DNA from: Gavia stellata
Taxonomy: Eukaryota; Chordata; Aves; Gaviiformes; Gaviidae
Assembly: GCF_030936135.1 (NCBI RefSeq)
Contig: NC_082618.1
Span: 5,491,034-5,555,033 of the forward strand
Length of the DNA stretch: 64,000 nucleotides
Direction of reading: 5' to 3'
This document shows, one piece after another, positions 35,601 to 45,865 of this stretch; within the stretch, counting starts at the first letter, position 1; the number at the start of each line of letters is the position of its first letter. Both the position numbers and the translations under genes were made by a program. The notes beneath the pieces were generated by a model, which did no database searches, had not been told where the DNA came from, and saw nothing but the letters and a program-made list of their open reading frames with translations.

Positions 35601-38600
35601 CCGGCCGGGCTCGGATCGCCGCTGAGGAGCCGTGGCTGTGGCTGTGCTCCGTGCTCCTCGCTGCTCCCTCCCAGTTTTTAACGCATCTCTTCTCCTTGAG
35701 CAGCTGATGGTGCCACCGGCACCCAGTGCAAGGTGCCACACACCCCGAAGGGTGGCAGGTGAGGGGACAGGCACCCACGCCTGTGTCCCCCGTGCCAGGC
35801 CAGCGCAGCTGGACCCACTGGTGTTTTATGGGCCGTGGCTCTGCGCGTGGGCTCACCCCGGGCCCTGCAGCAAGCAGGACGCTGCTCTGCCTGCACCAGA
35901 AGCGTTATCCTGCCCAGTGGCACGCGGCAGTGGCTGTCTGCAGTTCTCCTGCACTGCCTGTTTCCATCCTGGAAAGTGGCTGCACCCCATCAGCGAGTGT
36001 GTTGGTACATGCATATAAATATAGAGCTTGCAAAAAGCAGACTTTGTTGGGAAAAAAAAGAAATAATCAATTAAAATGCACATAGGGATACCCAGTGCAG
36101 CGTCTTCCATCAGGAGATCTCCAGTGGGTTTCCCGTGCCAGGCAGGATTGGTTTTCCTCGTTCCCATCTCACCCCCCGAGTCTTCCGTGGGGAGATGGGG
36201 CATGGGGCAGGAGGATGTGGGAGCTGCCTGGGACCCACAGCAAGCCAGCAACGGAGCCAGGGAGACATGAAGGTCCCCGAGAGCCGGCCCAAGGCACAAC
36301 CCACCCGGGGCTGCTGCTGCCAGCCACCGGCTCCGTCATAGGAGCTGCTGGCCTGAGACGATGGGAGGGGAAGGAAAGAGAGGGGGGAAGGAAAAGGCTC
36401 CTTCTGTCTGAGAGCCAGCAATGCCCTGTGCCAACCGGGGAGCCGCTCGCTCTCAGGGAGCTGCACGAACCCGGGTGAGCCAGGACTTAGGGCAAAGGAG
36501 GACACACGTATAACCCGCTGCTTAAAGCACGGTCCCACCACAGAGCCAAATCACTCACACCACAGGCTGCTGCCTCAGTTTCCCCACCTGCGAAGCAGAT
36601 GAAATGATGCCCTGGGCTAGGGTGGGGGGTTTTTTTCCCCTACAAACCTCAGGTCTTTGCAGAAAAGGGAAGGGTCTGGGGGGCTGCCAGGTCATGCCGG
36701 TCCCCACCATGCCCACCCACATCCCTGCTGCCGTCATCCTCTGAATTGCATCCCTCCTCTGCTCGCTGCGAGGACGCTGGGGAGATCTGATCCCTTTTCT
36801 TCTCCCTCGCAGGCACCACCTCCGAGCCCGTGCTGTTGCCATTCCCAGGTGAGATTCTTTTCTTAAAGTTGCTTTTCTCTAGAAATGTTTTGTAGTTGAA
36901 AAATGCTTTTTTTTTTTGGTTAAAAATGGGGTTTGGGGAATTTCAAAAAGGAAGCACATTGATTTGGAACAAAAAGTGGCCACAAAAAGCAAAACTTCTT
37001 TTACAGAAAGGAAATAGAGATTCTTTATTACCCCTATTCTGCTTATTATCCTGAGAGGGGAATTTTGCCACCTCCTGCTGAGTCCCTGTCCCTGTGCCGT
37101 TCATCATGCCCGAGTAATTCCCTTGATGTGGCAGGCCAGGGGCGCTTACACGCCTGCTCCCCATCGCCAGCAGCTTGAGAGATCATCTCCATCCCACCAA
37201 CTCCCACGTGGGACCAGCTCCGGACGCGTTCACTGAGGCTAATAAGAATTTGCTAATTGCATCTCGTCACTTGACACCCATCATAGGTCATCACGTGATG
37301 CCGCATGTCCGCTTTCCTCTTCCCCTGTGTGTTATTGCCCAGGCCATTAGTAGGCAAGATGACGGGGTGATGGTGCATCTCATTTATGTATTGAGATGTG
37401 TTGAGTCTTCATGTCAGCTGCTTCCAGCAGATGAAGAGAAGCCCATGCCCCACCATCAGATGGGTAGCACCAAGCCAACAACTGCCTGACGCTACAGCGA
37501 AGGGTCACCATTTTCTTTAAGGAGCAGAGATTTGGGGCAGAGAGGGCTCCCGCCCTCCCCGTGACACCCACCAAGTGTTTGCCACCTGGGGCTGGCTTGT
37601 TGCCTGCTGAGAGACCTCTTTCTGCCTGTCCTTCCAGAGATACGGCTCGCCAACGGGCCCAGCCGGTGCCAGGGGCGAGTGGAGATCCTCTACAACGGCT
37701 CCTGGGGGACGGTCTGCGATGATGACTGGGACATTGTGGATGCCAACGTGGTGTGTCGCCAGCTGGGCTGCGGCCATGCCATCACCCTCCCGGCTGCCAT
37801 GACCTTCGGCCAAGGGAGCGGACCCATCTTCCTGGACAACGTGGACTGCAAGGGCCGGGAGGCAGCCTTGAGCGAGTGCTGGAGCCACGGCTGGGGCATC
37901 CACAACTGCTACCACTACGAGGATGTGGCTGTCATATGCAATGGTAATGAGGCTGTGTTCCCCGGGGGCAAGGAGAGCAGGGGGTGCCTGCGGTGCTGCA
38001 AGTCCTGGTGTCTGCGGACGCCTTGGGGGAGCCCAAGAGTTGTATCTCAGAGCCTGTTCCTCTGAGCCGGGGTCAGCCAAACCTCCTCTGCCTCCTTCCT
38101 CCACCCCTTTCCTTAATCTAGGTCATGTCCCAGCTCAGCGTGCTGGTGCTCCATGGGGTGACCAGCCTGGTTTGTGTTCCCCATCACTCCCAGCTCAGGG
38201 ACTTTGCAACCTCTCCAGCACGATCCCTGGGGAAAGAGCACAAGCCCACCCACGCTCCTGCTTCTGAGTCAGCCGCTGCCCGACTGCTCTTTCCCCTTTT
38301 GACTTGCCTGTCTTTAAATCGCTGAGCTTGTCGGTAGGAGATGTTCCTAAAGGTGAGAAAAGCAGTGGAAAGTGTTTGAACTTGGCATGTGAAAGTGGAA
38401 CGGCTCCACACCGACCCCTACACACCCTACATGTTCCTCCTGCACAGCTACGTAGGGTTTGCTCATCAGCCATGCATCAACGACTGCTAAACGTGAGGCT
38501 GTGCAGACCCAGAGCTCAGCCACGGCGGTGAATGCTCGGTGAATCCCTGTGCCCTGCAGAAGCGGGGCTTGGAAAGGGGTTGCTGCTGGGCTGGCTGGTG

Positions 38601-41600
38601 GGTTGGACCAGCAGCAATCAGAGAAAGGAGGTCGTGGATTGAGCAGGAACCCCAATTCCAGGAGCTTCTGGAGAGGAGATGCGGAAGGACTGAAGAAGGA
38701 GGTGGGGGAGATGGGTCTGAGGGCAGAGGAGCGGCTGAGCCCTTAGATCTTTGTCGCTTGGTTGGCAAAGGAGACCAGGAGATGCTCTGGGGTGGCCCTC
38801 AGAGGAGACGCAGCAGTTTGACCCAAGCACCAGAGCCCTAGGGAAGGTGCTCCCACCCGTGCCACAGGGAAGCTTTCAAGACCCAGCTTTCTGTCAGTTG
38901 TGGTTGCAGAGGAAAGCCTGGAGCTGGCCGGCTCTTCGCCATGCTGGTGGGCTGGGTTTCCCGGGATGCTCTCTGCAGCCCTCGGGCACGTGTGGCCAGC
39001 GATCGGACCACTCGGCTCTGCTGCCATCCAGCTCCCCCCACCACCCCCAGATAATTTCACCAGCCCAGCCAAGGAGCTGGGACAAGATGGGCAATATGGT
39101 AGCTTGAAACAACATTGTTAGCAAAAGAAATATGGGTAAAACCAGCAGGAAAATCAAAATATTATGGGTTTTTTCGATATATATGCCATGACTTCAAATC
39201 CAAATCCCATGATAGGTGGGAGTCTGACTCCCAACAGTTCTGCGCAGCATTATGATTTAGTCCGGGTCCCCATGCCGTGCCGCTGGGCACAACTTCCCAC
39301 TGTGCCAGCAGCCAAGGTGCTGGCTCCATCCGTCCTCCTGCACCTACAAACAGGCAGATAGCTCTGGGCAGTGCGGCGCAGCTGCAAACCCCTCTTCCTT
39401 TCCCCGTCGGGGCTGGTTTGATCCGAGACCTCTTGCTTTCTGTGGTGCGTGCTTGCCAGCGCCTGTGCAGGCTGGTGCCTGAGCCGGGGCAGCAGCGGGG
39501 CGGGCAGCGTGCAGGGCGGCTCGCTGCGGGCAGCAATGGATGCCATCTCTTCCCTTCCCCTTTCAGAGCTCTCGCCCACGCAAGCCAGCGAAGGACCGAC
39601 GAGCAGGACCCTCACAGCCTCGGTACAGGACGGGGAAAGTAAGCTGCTTACCCATCACTTGCAGGGGGCTCGTCGTGGCTGAGGGCTGGTAGAGAGCAGC
39701 GTCCCCCACCCGTCACCCGCTGCCCCTCCGTGAAGCACCCCGAGTCTCCAGCTCTGAGGGGCAGAGCCCTGGGGACCCCGTCATTGCACCGGCCATGGCC
39801 AAACCCTATCCCAGAGGTTCACCAAGGCTCCCATCAGCCGGGCTGCCCTAAAGCATCTCCCCTTCCCTGTGGTTTCTCGCCCCGTTTCTTTGGCGTCATG
39901 GGTACCGCTGGATCCAGGCTCAGTGGCATCGCTGTGCCGTGGCGTGTGCGGTGACCTCCTGGGGAAAGCAATGTCCTTCTCACCGCCTGCTGCCACCCTC
40001 CAGGTGACGGCAGCATCCGTCTGGTGAGCGGGACCGACACCTGCCAAGGCCGGGTGGAGATCTTCTACCGCGGGAACTGGGGCACCGTCTGTGACGACGA
40101 CTGGGGCCTGAGTGACGCCAGCGTGGTGTGCAAGCAGGTGGGCTGCGGCCAAGCCCTGGATTACAAAAGCAACGCCTATTTCGGCTACGGCACGGGCCAC
40201 ATCCTCCTGGACAATGTCAACTGCGACGGCAGCGAGCCCTTCCTCTCCGCCTGCTACAGCCTCGGCTGGGGCATCCATAACTGCGGCCATCACGAGGACG
40301 CTGGGGTCATCTGCACAGGTACCGGGGCAGAGCATCGCCCTTGGGACTGTGCCCCAGGGGGGGAAAAAATCCAGGGGCATCCTGGTCCCCAAGGAGAAAT
40401 GGCCTCAGAGAGATGCTGACGTGCCCAAGGTCAGGCAGGGACCCGGGCTCTGCGCTGTGGGAGCATCCTTTCTCCTTATCTGCCATCATCCTGGCGCTCC
40501 GGATCAGGCTGCAACACCGCGCCGAGAGCCTGGGACACGGCCCGAGCAGCAATTTGCAAGGGAAATGCATCTGCCTGCCTGCCTGCCGTTTCCCTGCTCT
40601 GCCGGCTGGAAAACAAGCTGCCCGCGTCCGGAAGGAGCGAGCGGCTGCCAAGGGCCGGCACGATGCCAGGCCCAGCCTGCCTCCCCTTCCCCTCCCTAAA
40701 TGATGTATTTCTGCCATTCTCTGCTGATTACCATTTATAATGTTAATAATCCCCCTGAATTCCCTCATTATCACGGCTAATGACGGGAGCACCAAGCGCA
40801 TTCCCTTTCCCACTATTACTGAACAAAGAGGCTGATGCAGGAGAAAAGGGACAATTTTCTCAGGCTGGTCCTTTCCTCCCTAAATGTCCCCATCCCCTCT
40901 GGCATCTCGCCCGGGCACAGAGCCGATGGCACCACCACGCACAGCCCTTGCTCGGTGGGGCAGGGGAAAAACGAAGTTTTAGAGCTAACGAACCCTGCCT
41001 GATAAACCTCCCAGGTATGCGGAGAAGAGAGGCGCTGCAGGTGGGACCTCGGCGCTTGGGTTGGGGTGAAGCACCGTCTCCAGCACGTGCGCAGCAGGGT
41101 TGTGCGGGTGGACATGGGCCATCTCCATTCCCATCACCCTGGAGCACCCAGACCACTCTGGGTCTGCCTCCCGGAGTCGGCGAGTTCACAGCTTTGCAGC
41201 TTCTCCCTGCATGTCACCTCTGTCCCTCTGTGTCACTGCAGGGCTGGACACGTCCACCATCACGTCCTTCACCACCTCGGTGGCCCTGGACTACGAAGAG
41301 ACACTCACCGCCACAGCCACAGGTAGGAGGTCGGTAGCCACCCGGCTCACCCTTGCACCATAGCCGGGGCTGGGGGCTCACTGGGGGGACCGAGTCTTCT
41401 GTGTCCTCCCGGGACCCCAGCACGGTCACCCTGGCATCCCGCCGCACGTAGGTGAGGCTCGGGCGTTGACGTTGCCCACGGCAGAAGCTTGCCATGGGGC
41501 CACCGCCATGCTAGAGGCCCCTGGCACCAGCTGGATTGAGGGCAGTGGGTGCTGGAGCTGGACCCCCCCCCAACGCCCGCGTGTCCCCATGCTTGTCCCA

Positions 41601-44549
41601 GCAGTGACAGACGGCAGGGACCAGCCCTCCCAGGCCACCGAGGTGGTCACCACCACCCTCCTCACCGTCGAGCAGGAAAGTAAGTGTGTGGCCGCTGCTA
41701 GTCCTGCACAGGGTCCGGCGCGGCCCCCCCCGGGCTCCACGTCCCTGGGGGGTTACCCCATATCCCCAGGGCTCACCCCACAGCCCTGGGGAGTTACCCC
41801 ATGCTTCCACATCCCCCGGGTTTACCTCATTCTCCCAGGGCTCACCCCACATTCCCAGGGGATCTCTGGCACACCGTGGTTCACCCCATGCTCCCAGGGC
41901 TCACCCCACACCACCAGGGAGTTGCCCCATGCCCCCATGACATACCCCACCTCCCCACGGCTCTCTTATGTCCCCAGGAGTACTCCAGGGAGTTCCATCC
42001 CCAGGACTTACCCCACATCCCCAGGGCTCGCCCCATGCCCCCAGGGCTCATCCCATATCCCCAGAGGTTACCCCATGTGCCCAGTGCTCACCCCATGCCC
42101 CCAGTGAGTTACCCCACATCCCCAGAGCTCACCCCATATCTCCAGGGCTCACTCCATGACCCCCAGAGCTTCACCCCATATCTCCAGGGATCACCCCATG
42201 CTCACAGTACTCACCCCGTGATGCTTGGGAGTCACCCCCTGTCTCCAGGGTCACTGCACATCGCAGGGCTCACCCCACACCCCAAGGGCTCACCCCATGT
42301 CCCCAGGGCTCACCCCATGCTCCCAGGGTTTGCCCCCATGTCCCCAGGGGTTACCCTATACCCCAAGGGCTCACCCCATGTCCCCAGGGCTCACCCCATG
42401 CCCCCAGGGGGTTGCCCCCATGTCCCCAGGGGTTACCCCATACCCCAGGAGCTCACCCCATGTTCCCCGGGGGCTCACTCCACATCCCCAGGGGCTCACC
42501 CCATGTTCCCCGGGGGCTCACCCCATGCCCCCTGGAGGGTCATCGGGGGACATCGGACCCCCCGCGGAGCCCCGGTCCCCCCGGCGGCGTGCCTGTGCCG
42601 GGGCCCCCCACGCAGGTGGCGGTGTGCGGCTGGCGAACGGGAACGGGAGCTGCCGCGGGCGGGTGGAGGTGCGGCACCGTGGCACCTGGGGCACCGTCTG
42701 CGACGACGACTGGGACTTCCCCGACGCCCAGGTGGTGTGCCGGCAGCTGGGCTGCGGCGCCGCCCTCGCTGCCACCATCCTCGGCTCCTTCGGCTACGGC
42801 AGCGGGCCCATCCTGCTGGATAATGTGGGCTGCGGCGGCGGCGAGGCTCGCCTGGCCGACTGCTTCCACCTGGGCTGGGGGCAGCACAACTGCGGCCACC
42901 ACGAGGACGCCGGGGTCATTTGCCGAGGTGAGAGCAGGAGCAAGCCCGGTGGCCACTGGCTCCCGCCCGAGGGTCTTCCCTTGCTGGCTGTGTGGGAGAC
43001 AGGGGATGGATGCAACTGTCCAGGGCTCCCCAGGTCTCCGCTGAAGCTCGGCTTGGTGGCGTGGAAATCCTGAGAGATAACAGAATTTCAGCTACACGCA
43101 TGCTGGCCACGGGAAAGGGGGTCCCCAAAATGCGGTGATGGGTGAATGTGAGCCCCAAGACCTGGGGGTTCCTCCTGCCCGCGGGGGGACAGCAGCAGTG
43201 GTCGAGTGCTGTGGTGACCAGTGATGGCCGGAGCGTGGGTATTGCCTCTGGTCTCCGCTTGTGCACTTTCCTGGAAGCACAATGGCTGCACATCCCACCC
43301 CACATGTCCCTGCATCCATCCCCAGCCAGCCCCACACCACTGCTGGGGAGCTCTGACCCAGCCCTGGGGCGCACAGGGGTCCCCTGAGTCGCTTTTCCCA
43401 CCTCTTCCCCGCTGCACCAGGAGCTGACGATGCTGGAGACTATTTCCAAGAAGCCACCGCTACAACCACCACATCGGCCCCGACCCGTCCCAAGGATGGT
43501 GGGTATTGAGGTATCTCCGGGGACATGGTGCCAGCCCTGGGAACACACTGCACCGGCACAGGGTGGAAATGGAGGCAGCTTGGGCAGAGGCCAGTGGCTT
43601 TGGCAGTGCCTGAAGCACTGACCTGGAGCAGCCCACAGGAGGGGGAAAAGCCATGCTGGTGGCACCATTAAACCATGCCCTTTCCCAGTGTCCCCAAGGT
43701 TGGTCTGGGCAGAGGAGGTGATGGACCTCAGGTGGTGGACCTTGGTGGGGACAGGAGGTGATGGACCTTTGTGGCCAGAGGAGGGGAGGGACCTTGGTGG
43801 GGAGAGGAGGTGATGGACCAAGGTGGGGAGAGGAGGGGAGGGACCAAGGTGGGGAGAGGAGGTGATGGACCAAGGTGGCTGAGCCGGGAACAGAGATTAT
43901 TGTCTGTTCCTTTAACCTGAACATCCACCGCGACGCTCTGGGGGTCAGCCCCAGCTCTGATGCTGGCAAGGGGTGACCCCCTTATGCTCCTGCCTGTGCA
44001 GAGGCAGCAGGGGAGCCGTGGGGAGCAGCAAACACCCACCCAGCCTTGGAGAGACCAGGGCTCTTCTTGCCCTGGGGCTACCTGGCCAGGAAGGGCCCCT
44101 TCTCTGCCAGCCCTGGGGAGCCACCCCGGCGGGCACCGCTGTCCCAGGGTGGTGGCAGAGGGGGATGCAGAGCTGGGGTGGGCATGGGCAGAGGCTGTCC
44201 CCGGGGGCTGCCTCACCCCCTCCCCTCCGCAGGGTCCCTGCGCCTGGTGAACGGCAGCCACCGGTGCGAGGGGCGCGTGGAGATGTTTTACCTGTCCCAG
44301 TGGGGGACGGTGTGTGACGACGCCTGGGACCTGCGGGACGCCAAGGTGGTGTGCAGGCAGCTGGGCTGCGGGCACGCTGTGGCGGCCTGGGGGGAGGCAC
44401 GCTATGGCCGGGGCACCGGCTACATCTTCCTCGACAACCTCAAGTGCAAGGGCCACGAGCCCTCACTGCTGCGCTGCTCCCACATCCGCTGGGACGTCCA
44501 CAACTGCGACCACTCCGAGGATGCCGGTGCCGTCTGTGGTATCCTATGA
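32518..44549 (+). CDS. SSC4D: SSC4D: scavenger receptor cysteine-rich protein with four domains (10-exon model)
   Basis: Gene-level entry. Joined exons: 32518-32629, 36813-36848, 37638-37943, 39567-39638, 40004-40318, 41242-41322, 41605-41679, 42616-42927, 43421-43498, 44233-44549. They total 1704 nt, which is 567 codons plus stop in one open frame, with every intron in phase 1 and GT/AG ends. The product has a signal peptide, then four group-B SRCR domains (about residues 51-150, 179-279, 336-435, 465-565), each with eight cysteines. They are separated by Ser/Thr-rich linkers and there is no transmembrane segment, so it should be secreted. Human SSC4D (S4D-SRCRB), about 575 residues, has the same layout, including PFPE-RL before SRCR1 and an [15 protein letters not shown] ending. 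SRCR proteins of this type bind microbial or host ligands; the ligand here is unknown. Confidence 0.93.
32630..36812 (+). other. SSC4D: SSC4D intron 1 (coding)
   Basis: About 4.2 kb between the signal-peptide exon and the 36-nt exon. It holds an AT-rich stretch with two TAATTA-type sites near 33130-33190, and otherwise GC-rich sequence with no exon or repeat that I recognise. Confidence 0.7.
36813..36848 (+). CDS. SSC4D: SSC4D micro-exon, pre-SRCR1 linker
   Basis: A 36-nt exon between TTTTCTTCTCCCTCGCAG and gtgaga. It encodes [12 protein letters not shown] with split Gly and Glu codons at its ends. The PFP-E-x-RL junction with the next exon matches the human protein (PLPFPELRL), which is why I accept so short an exon. 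It keeps the phase-1 pattern. Confidence 0.85.
36849..37637 (+). other. SSC4D: SSC4D intron 2
   Basis: About 0.8 kb. Contains a T-run (36908-36919) and an AT-richer segment at 37220-37400 with the 12-bp palindrome CATCACGTGATG (37289-37300), an E-box of the TFE3/MITF/USF type. It ends in TGCCTGTCCTTCCAG. Confidence 0.75.
37638..37943 (+). CDS. SSC4D: SSC4D exon: SRCR domain 1
   Basis: 306 nt, phase 1 at both ends. Encodes [69 protein letters not shown] and [10 protein letters not shown]. All eight group-B cysteines are present (SRC, TVC, VVC, LGC, VDC, SEC, HNC, VIC), as are the CDDDWD and HNC.HxED motifs. One N-glycosylation sequon, NGS. The donor is GCAATG then gtaatg. Matches SRCR1 of human SSC4D, including [15 protein letters not shown]. 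Confidence 0.95.
37944..39566 (+). other. SSC4D: SSC4D intron 3
   Basis: About 1.6 kb of GC-rich, mostly unique sequence ending in CCCTTCCCCTTTCAG. I see no gene, transposon or long tandem repeat in it. Confidence 0.8.
39567..39638 (+). CDS. SSC4D: SSC4D linker exon between SRCR1 and SRCR2
   Basis: 72 nt, phase 1. Encodes [20 protein letters not shown] and DGE with split codons at both ends, a Ser/Thr-rich, probably O-glycosylated hinge. It corresponds in place to the human linker (FLPTQPPT...). Acceptor CCTTTCAG; donor GGGGAAA then gtaagc. Confidence 0.85.
39639..40003 (+). other. SSC4D: SSC4D intron 4
   Basis: 365 bp, GC-rich, from gtaagc to CTGCCACCCTCCAG. Nothing else recognisable in it. 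Confidence 0.85.
40004..40318 (+). CDS. SSC4D: SSC4D exon: SRCR domain 2
   Basis: 315 nt, phase 1 at both ends. Encodes [77 protein letters not shown] and [10 protein letters not shown]. Eight cysteines are present. Human SRCR2 has the matching CDDDWGLPDAAVVCRQ and [14 protein letters not shown]. Donor ACAG then gtaccg. Confidence 0.95.
40319..41241 (+). other. SSC4D: SSC4D intron 5
   Basis: About 0.9 kb. A short AT-rich island (40697-40800), with ATTACCATTTATAATGTTAA and CATTATCACGGCTAATGACG, stands out from GC-rich surroundings. It ends in CTCTGTGTCACTGCAG. Confidence 0.75.
41242..41322 (+). CDS. SSC4D: SSC4D linker exon A between SRCR2 and SRCR3
   Basis: 81 nt, phase 1. Encodes [20 protein letters not shown] and LTATAT with split Gly and Val codons at the ends. 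Threonine-rich, so a likely O-glycosylated spacer. Human has a Thr/Ser-rich linker of similar total length at this place. Acceptor CACTGCAG; donor CCACAG then gtagga. Confidence 0.8.
41323..41604 (+). other. SSC4D: SSC4D intron 6
   Basis: 282 bp between the two linker exons, ending CTTGTCCCAGCAG, a tandem NAGNAG acceptor. Nothing else recognised. Confidence 0.75.
41605..41679 (+). CDS. SSC4D: SSC4D linker exon B between SRCR2 and SRCR3
   Basis: 75 nt, phase 1. Encodes [20 protein letters not shown] and VEQE. The acceptor is CAGCAG, so splicing three bases earlier would insert one Ala. Donor GGAAA then gtaagt. The exon is less conserved with human than the SRCR exons; support comes from frame, splice sites and the Thr-rich spacer character. 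Confidence 0.75.
41680..42615 (+). other. SSC4D: SSC4D intron 7, mostly minisatellite
   Basis: 936 bp, of which about 800 bp is a roughly 20-bp tandem repeat (see 41735-42540). It ends in GGGGCCCCCCACGCAG, a rather poor polypyrimidine tract for the SRCR3 exon. Confidence 0.85.
41735..42540 (+). repeat. Minisatellite with a unit of about 20 bp in SSC4D intron 7
   Basis: Diverged tandem copies of CTCACCCCATGTCCCCAGGG (length 20, some 19-22), about 40 copies. It generates overlapping Pro/His/Ser/Gly-rich open frames on the plus strand (for example 41801-42823), which run into the SRCR3 exon in the wrong or partial frame. Confidence 0.95.
42616..42927 (+). CDS. SSC4D: SSC4D exon: SRCR domain 3
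   Basis: 312 nt, phase 1 at both ends. Encodes [84 protein letters not shown] and [10 protein letters not shown]. Eight cysteines are present; one NGS sequon. The human third domain has the same [17 protein letters not shown] core. Strongly GC-biased at third positions. Donor GCCGAG then gtgaga. Confidence 0.95.
42928..43420 (+). other. SSC4D: SSC4D intron 8
   Basis: About 0.5 kb of unique sequence from gtgaga to CTTCCCCGCTGCACCAG. Nothing else recognised. Confidence 0.85.
43421..43498 (+). CDS. SSC4D: SSC4D linker exon between SRCR3 and SRCR4
   Basis: 78 nt, phase 1. Encodes [20 protein letters not shown] and TRPKD with split Gly codons at both ends. The first half is acidic and the second Thr-rich. 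The TxRPxDG end matches the human linker (TPRPRDG) leading into LRLVNG. Acceptor GCACCAG; donor GGATG then gtgggt. Confidence 0.87.
43499..44232 (+). other. SSC4D: SSC4D intron 9
   Basis: About 0.73 kb with a short GGTGATGGACC-type minisatellite (43715-43880), ending CCCCCTCCCCTCCGCAG. Confidence 0.85.
43715..43880 (+). repeat. Short minisatellite in SSC4D intron 9
   Basis: About six copies of a unit near 26 bp containing GATGGACCAAGGTGGGGAGA, with variants GGGAGGGACC and GACCTTGGTGG. Purine-rich on the plus strand. Confidence 0.9.
44233..44549 (+). CDS. SSC4D: SSC4D terminal coding exon: SRCR domain 4 and stop
   Basis: Encodes [84 protein letters not shown] and [13 protein letters not shown], then TGA (44547-44549). 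Eight cysteines are present; one NGS sequon. As in human, this domain has CDDAWDLR in place of CDDDWD and ends a few residues after the last cysteine. There is no membrane anchor or GPI-type tail. Confidence 0.93.
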
Positions 44550-45865
44550 CCACCCGCCCACCGGGACCCTCAGGCAGGTACGGGGGGACGGGGCTGGTGG
44601 AGGGAGCTGGTGGCAATGCCCATGGAGAGAGGCTGAACCCTGGCTGTTGGTCAGGGACACTCACTCTCTGCCTCAGTTTCCCCACATGCCCTACAGGGGC
44701 GCTGGCTGGGTCCCCCATCGGTGTTTGGGCTCTGAGGATGGGAAGAGCCAGATGAAGACTGGGCTTTCCGCTGCTCCTAAAATGCTGGCTAAGCTTTTCC
44801 TCCCCGAACTGCCCCTTGGAAAAACAAACCCATTTTTGGTGTGAAATCTGGTTGGTTTCAGCCATTTCATTTAAGAGATGAGGGGAGAAAAATGGATTTT
44901 CTGCTGTGAAAATGACATTAGATTATTCTTGGAAAATGTAAAAAGGGACTGAAATCAAACCAGGATATTCCAGTGGCTCTGCAGTGAGTTGCTGCCGTTG
45001 TGCAATTTGCTTTGCAGACCCCCCAGCAATCCAAATACCAGGTTTTTCTTCCCATTTTGGCAGAAGAAATACCAAGTCCTCACCAATTTCCATGCAGCAG
45101 AAATGCAGCCATTGGATCTCACACCAACTGCAACCCCATCCCACTTTGCAGTTGCCCAGTATCTCTTCCTTGTGCCCATTTCACCTCCTAGTTATTCTGC
45201 AAAAGCCGCTGGGTTTGCAGAGAGCTCAGCTGAGATTTCCCTTCCCTAGGAGCTTTGGCACAGCCAGTCCCTGCCCAAAAAAGTCCCTGGGGAGCAGGGA
45301 AGGAGCAGGCTCCCTGCAGCCTCCCCATCCTTCCTCCATCCCATATGGTCCAGACCAGCTCTGGCTGCTCTTTCCCAGGAGCTCTGTGATGCTCTGAGGT
45401 GTCCGTGGGCAGGCAGAGAGCTGGCACAGAGGGCAGGAACAGATGGAAAACCATAGGGAAGACCCCAAATCCCTGCCCAGTGCGAGGGGAGGGCGGTGGT
45501 GCTGAACTGGGGAGCCCAGTCCTTCCCCGGTGTCGTGCCTTTGGGGTAAAGGCTGTTTCCCTCCCAGCTCAGGTGCAAGGACCCAGCCTGCAGCACCGGC
45601 CACCTTCGCCGTCAACCGTTCCTGATTTCTAACGGGACACCGGCAAAATGATCTTCGTGTTTTCGTGGACGGGGTGCGAGGGTGGGGAAGGGCTCGTGCA
45701 GCAGCGCACAGCAGGTCCCGGCGGCTCCTTCCTCCGAACTTGCTCCTCTATTTGTGCAATTCTTTTGTTAATAATAGATTGTGCATATTCCTGGTTTTTT
45801 CCCCCATTTTTCTTATATGTGTTTGGGTTTGTTTTGTGAATAAATAAAAGCCCTTTGAAAGTGTG
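44550..45865 (+). other. SSC4D: SSC4D 3' UTR
   Basis: About 1.3 kb from the stop codon to the polyadenylation signals. No further coding exon is apparent. A donor-like GGCAG/gtacgg follows the stop closely (about 44578), so a spliced UTR is possible. The 3' end is inferred. Confidence 0.6.
45839..45848 (+). terminator. SSC4D: Polyadenylation signal of SSC4D (overlapping AATAAATAAA)
   Basis: Two overlapping AATAAA hexamers, followed within about 15-25 bp by GTGTGCTG, a GT-rich downstream element. It is the first strong signal pair on the plus strand after the SSC4D stop. Another AATAAA at 46738-46743 could serve as an alternative. Confidence 0.7.

Noticed and set aside
41801-42823. 340-codon plus frame upstream of SRCR3
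   Set aside because: Made of the intron 7 minisatellite, entering the SRCR3 exon out of frame. The true exon starts at 42616.
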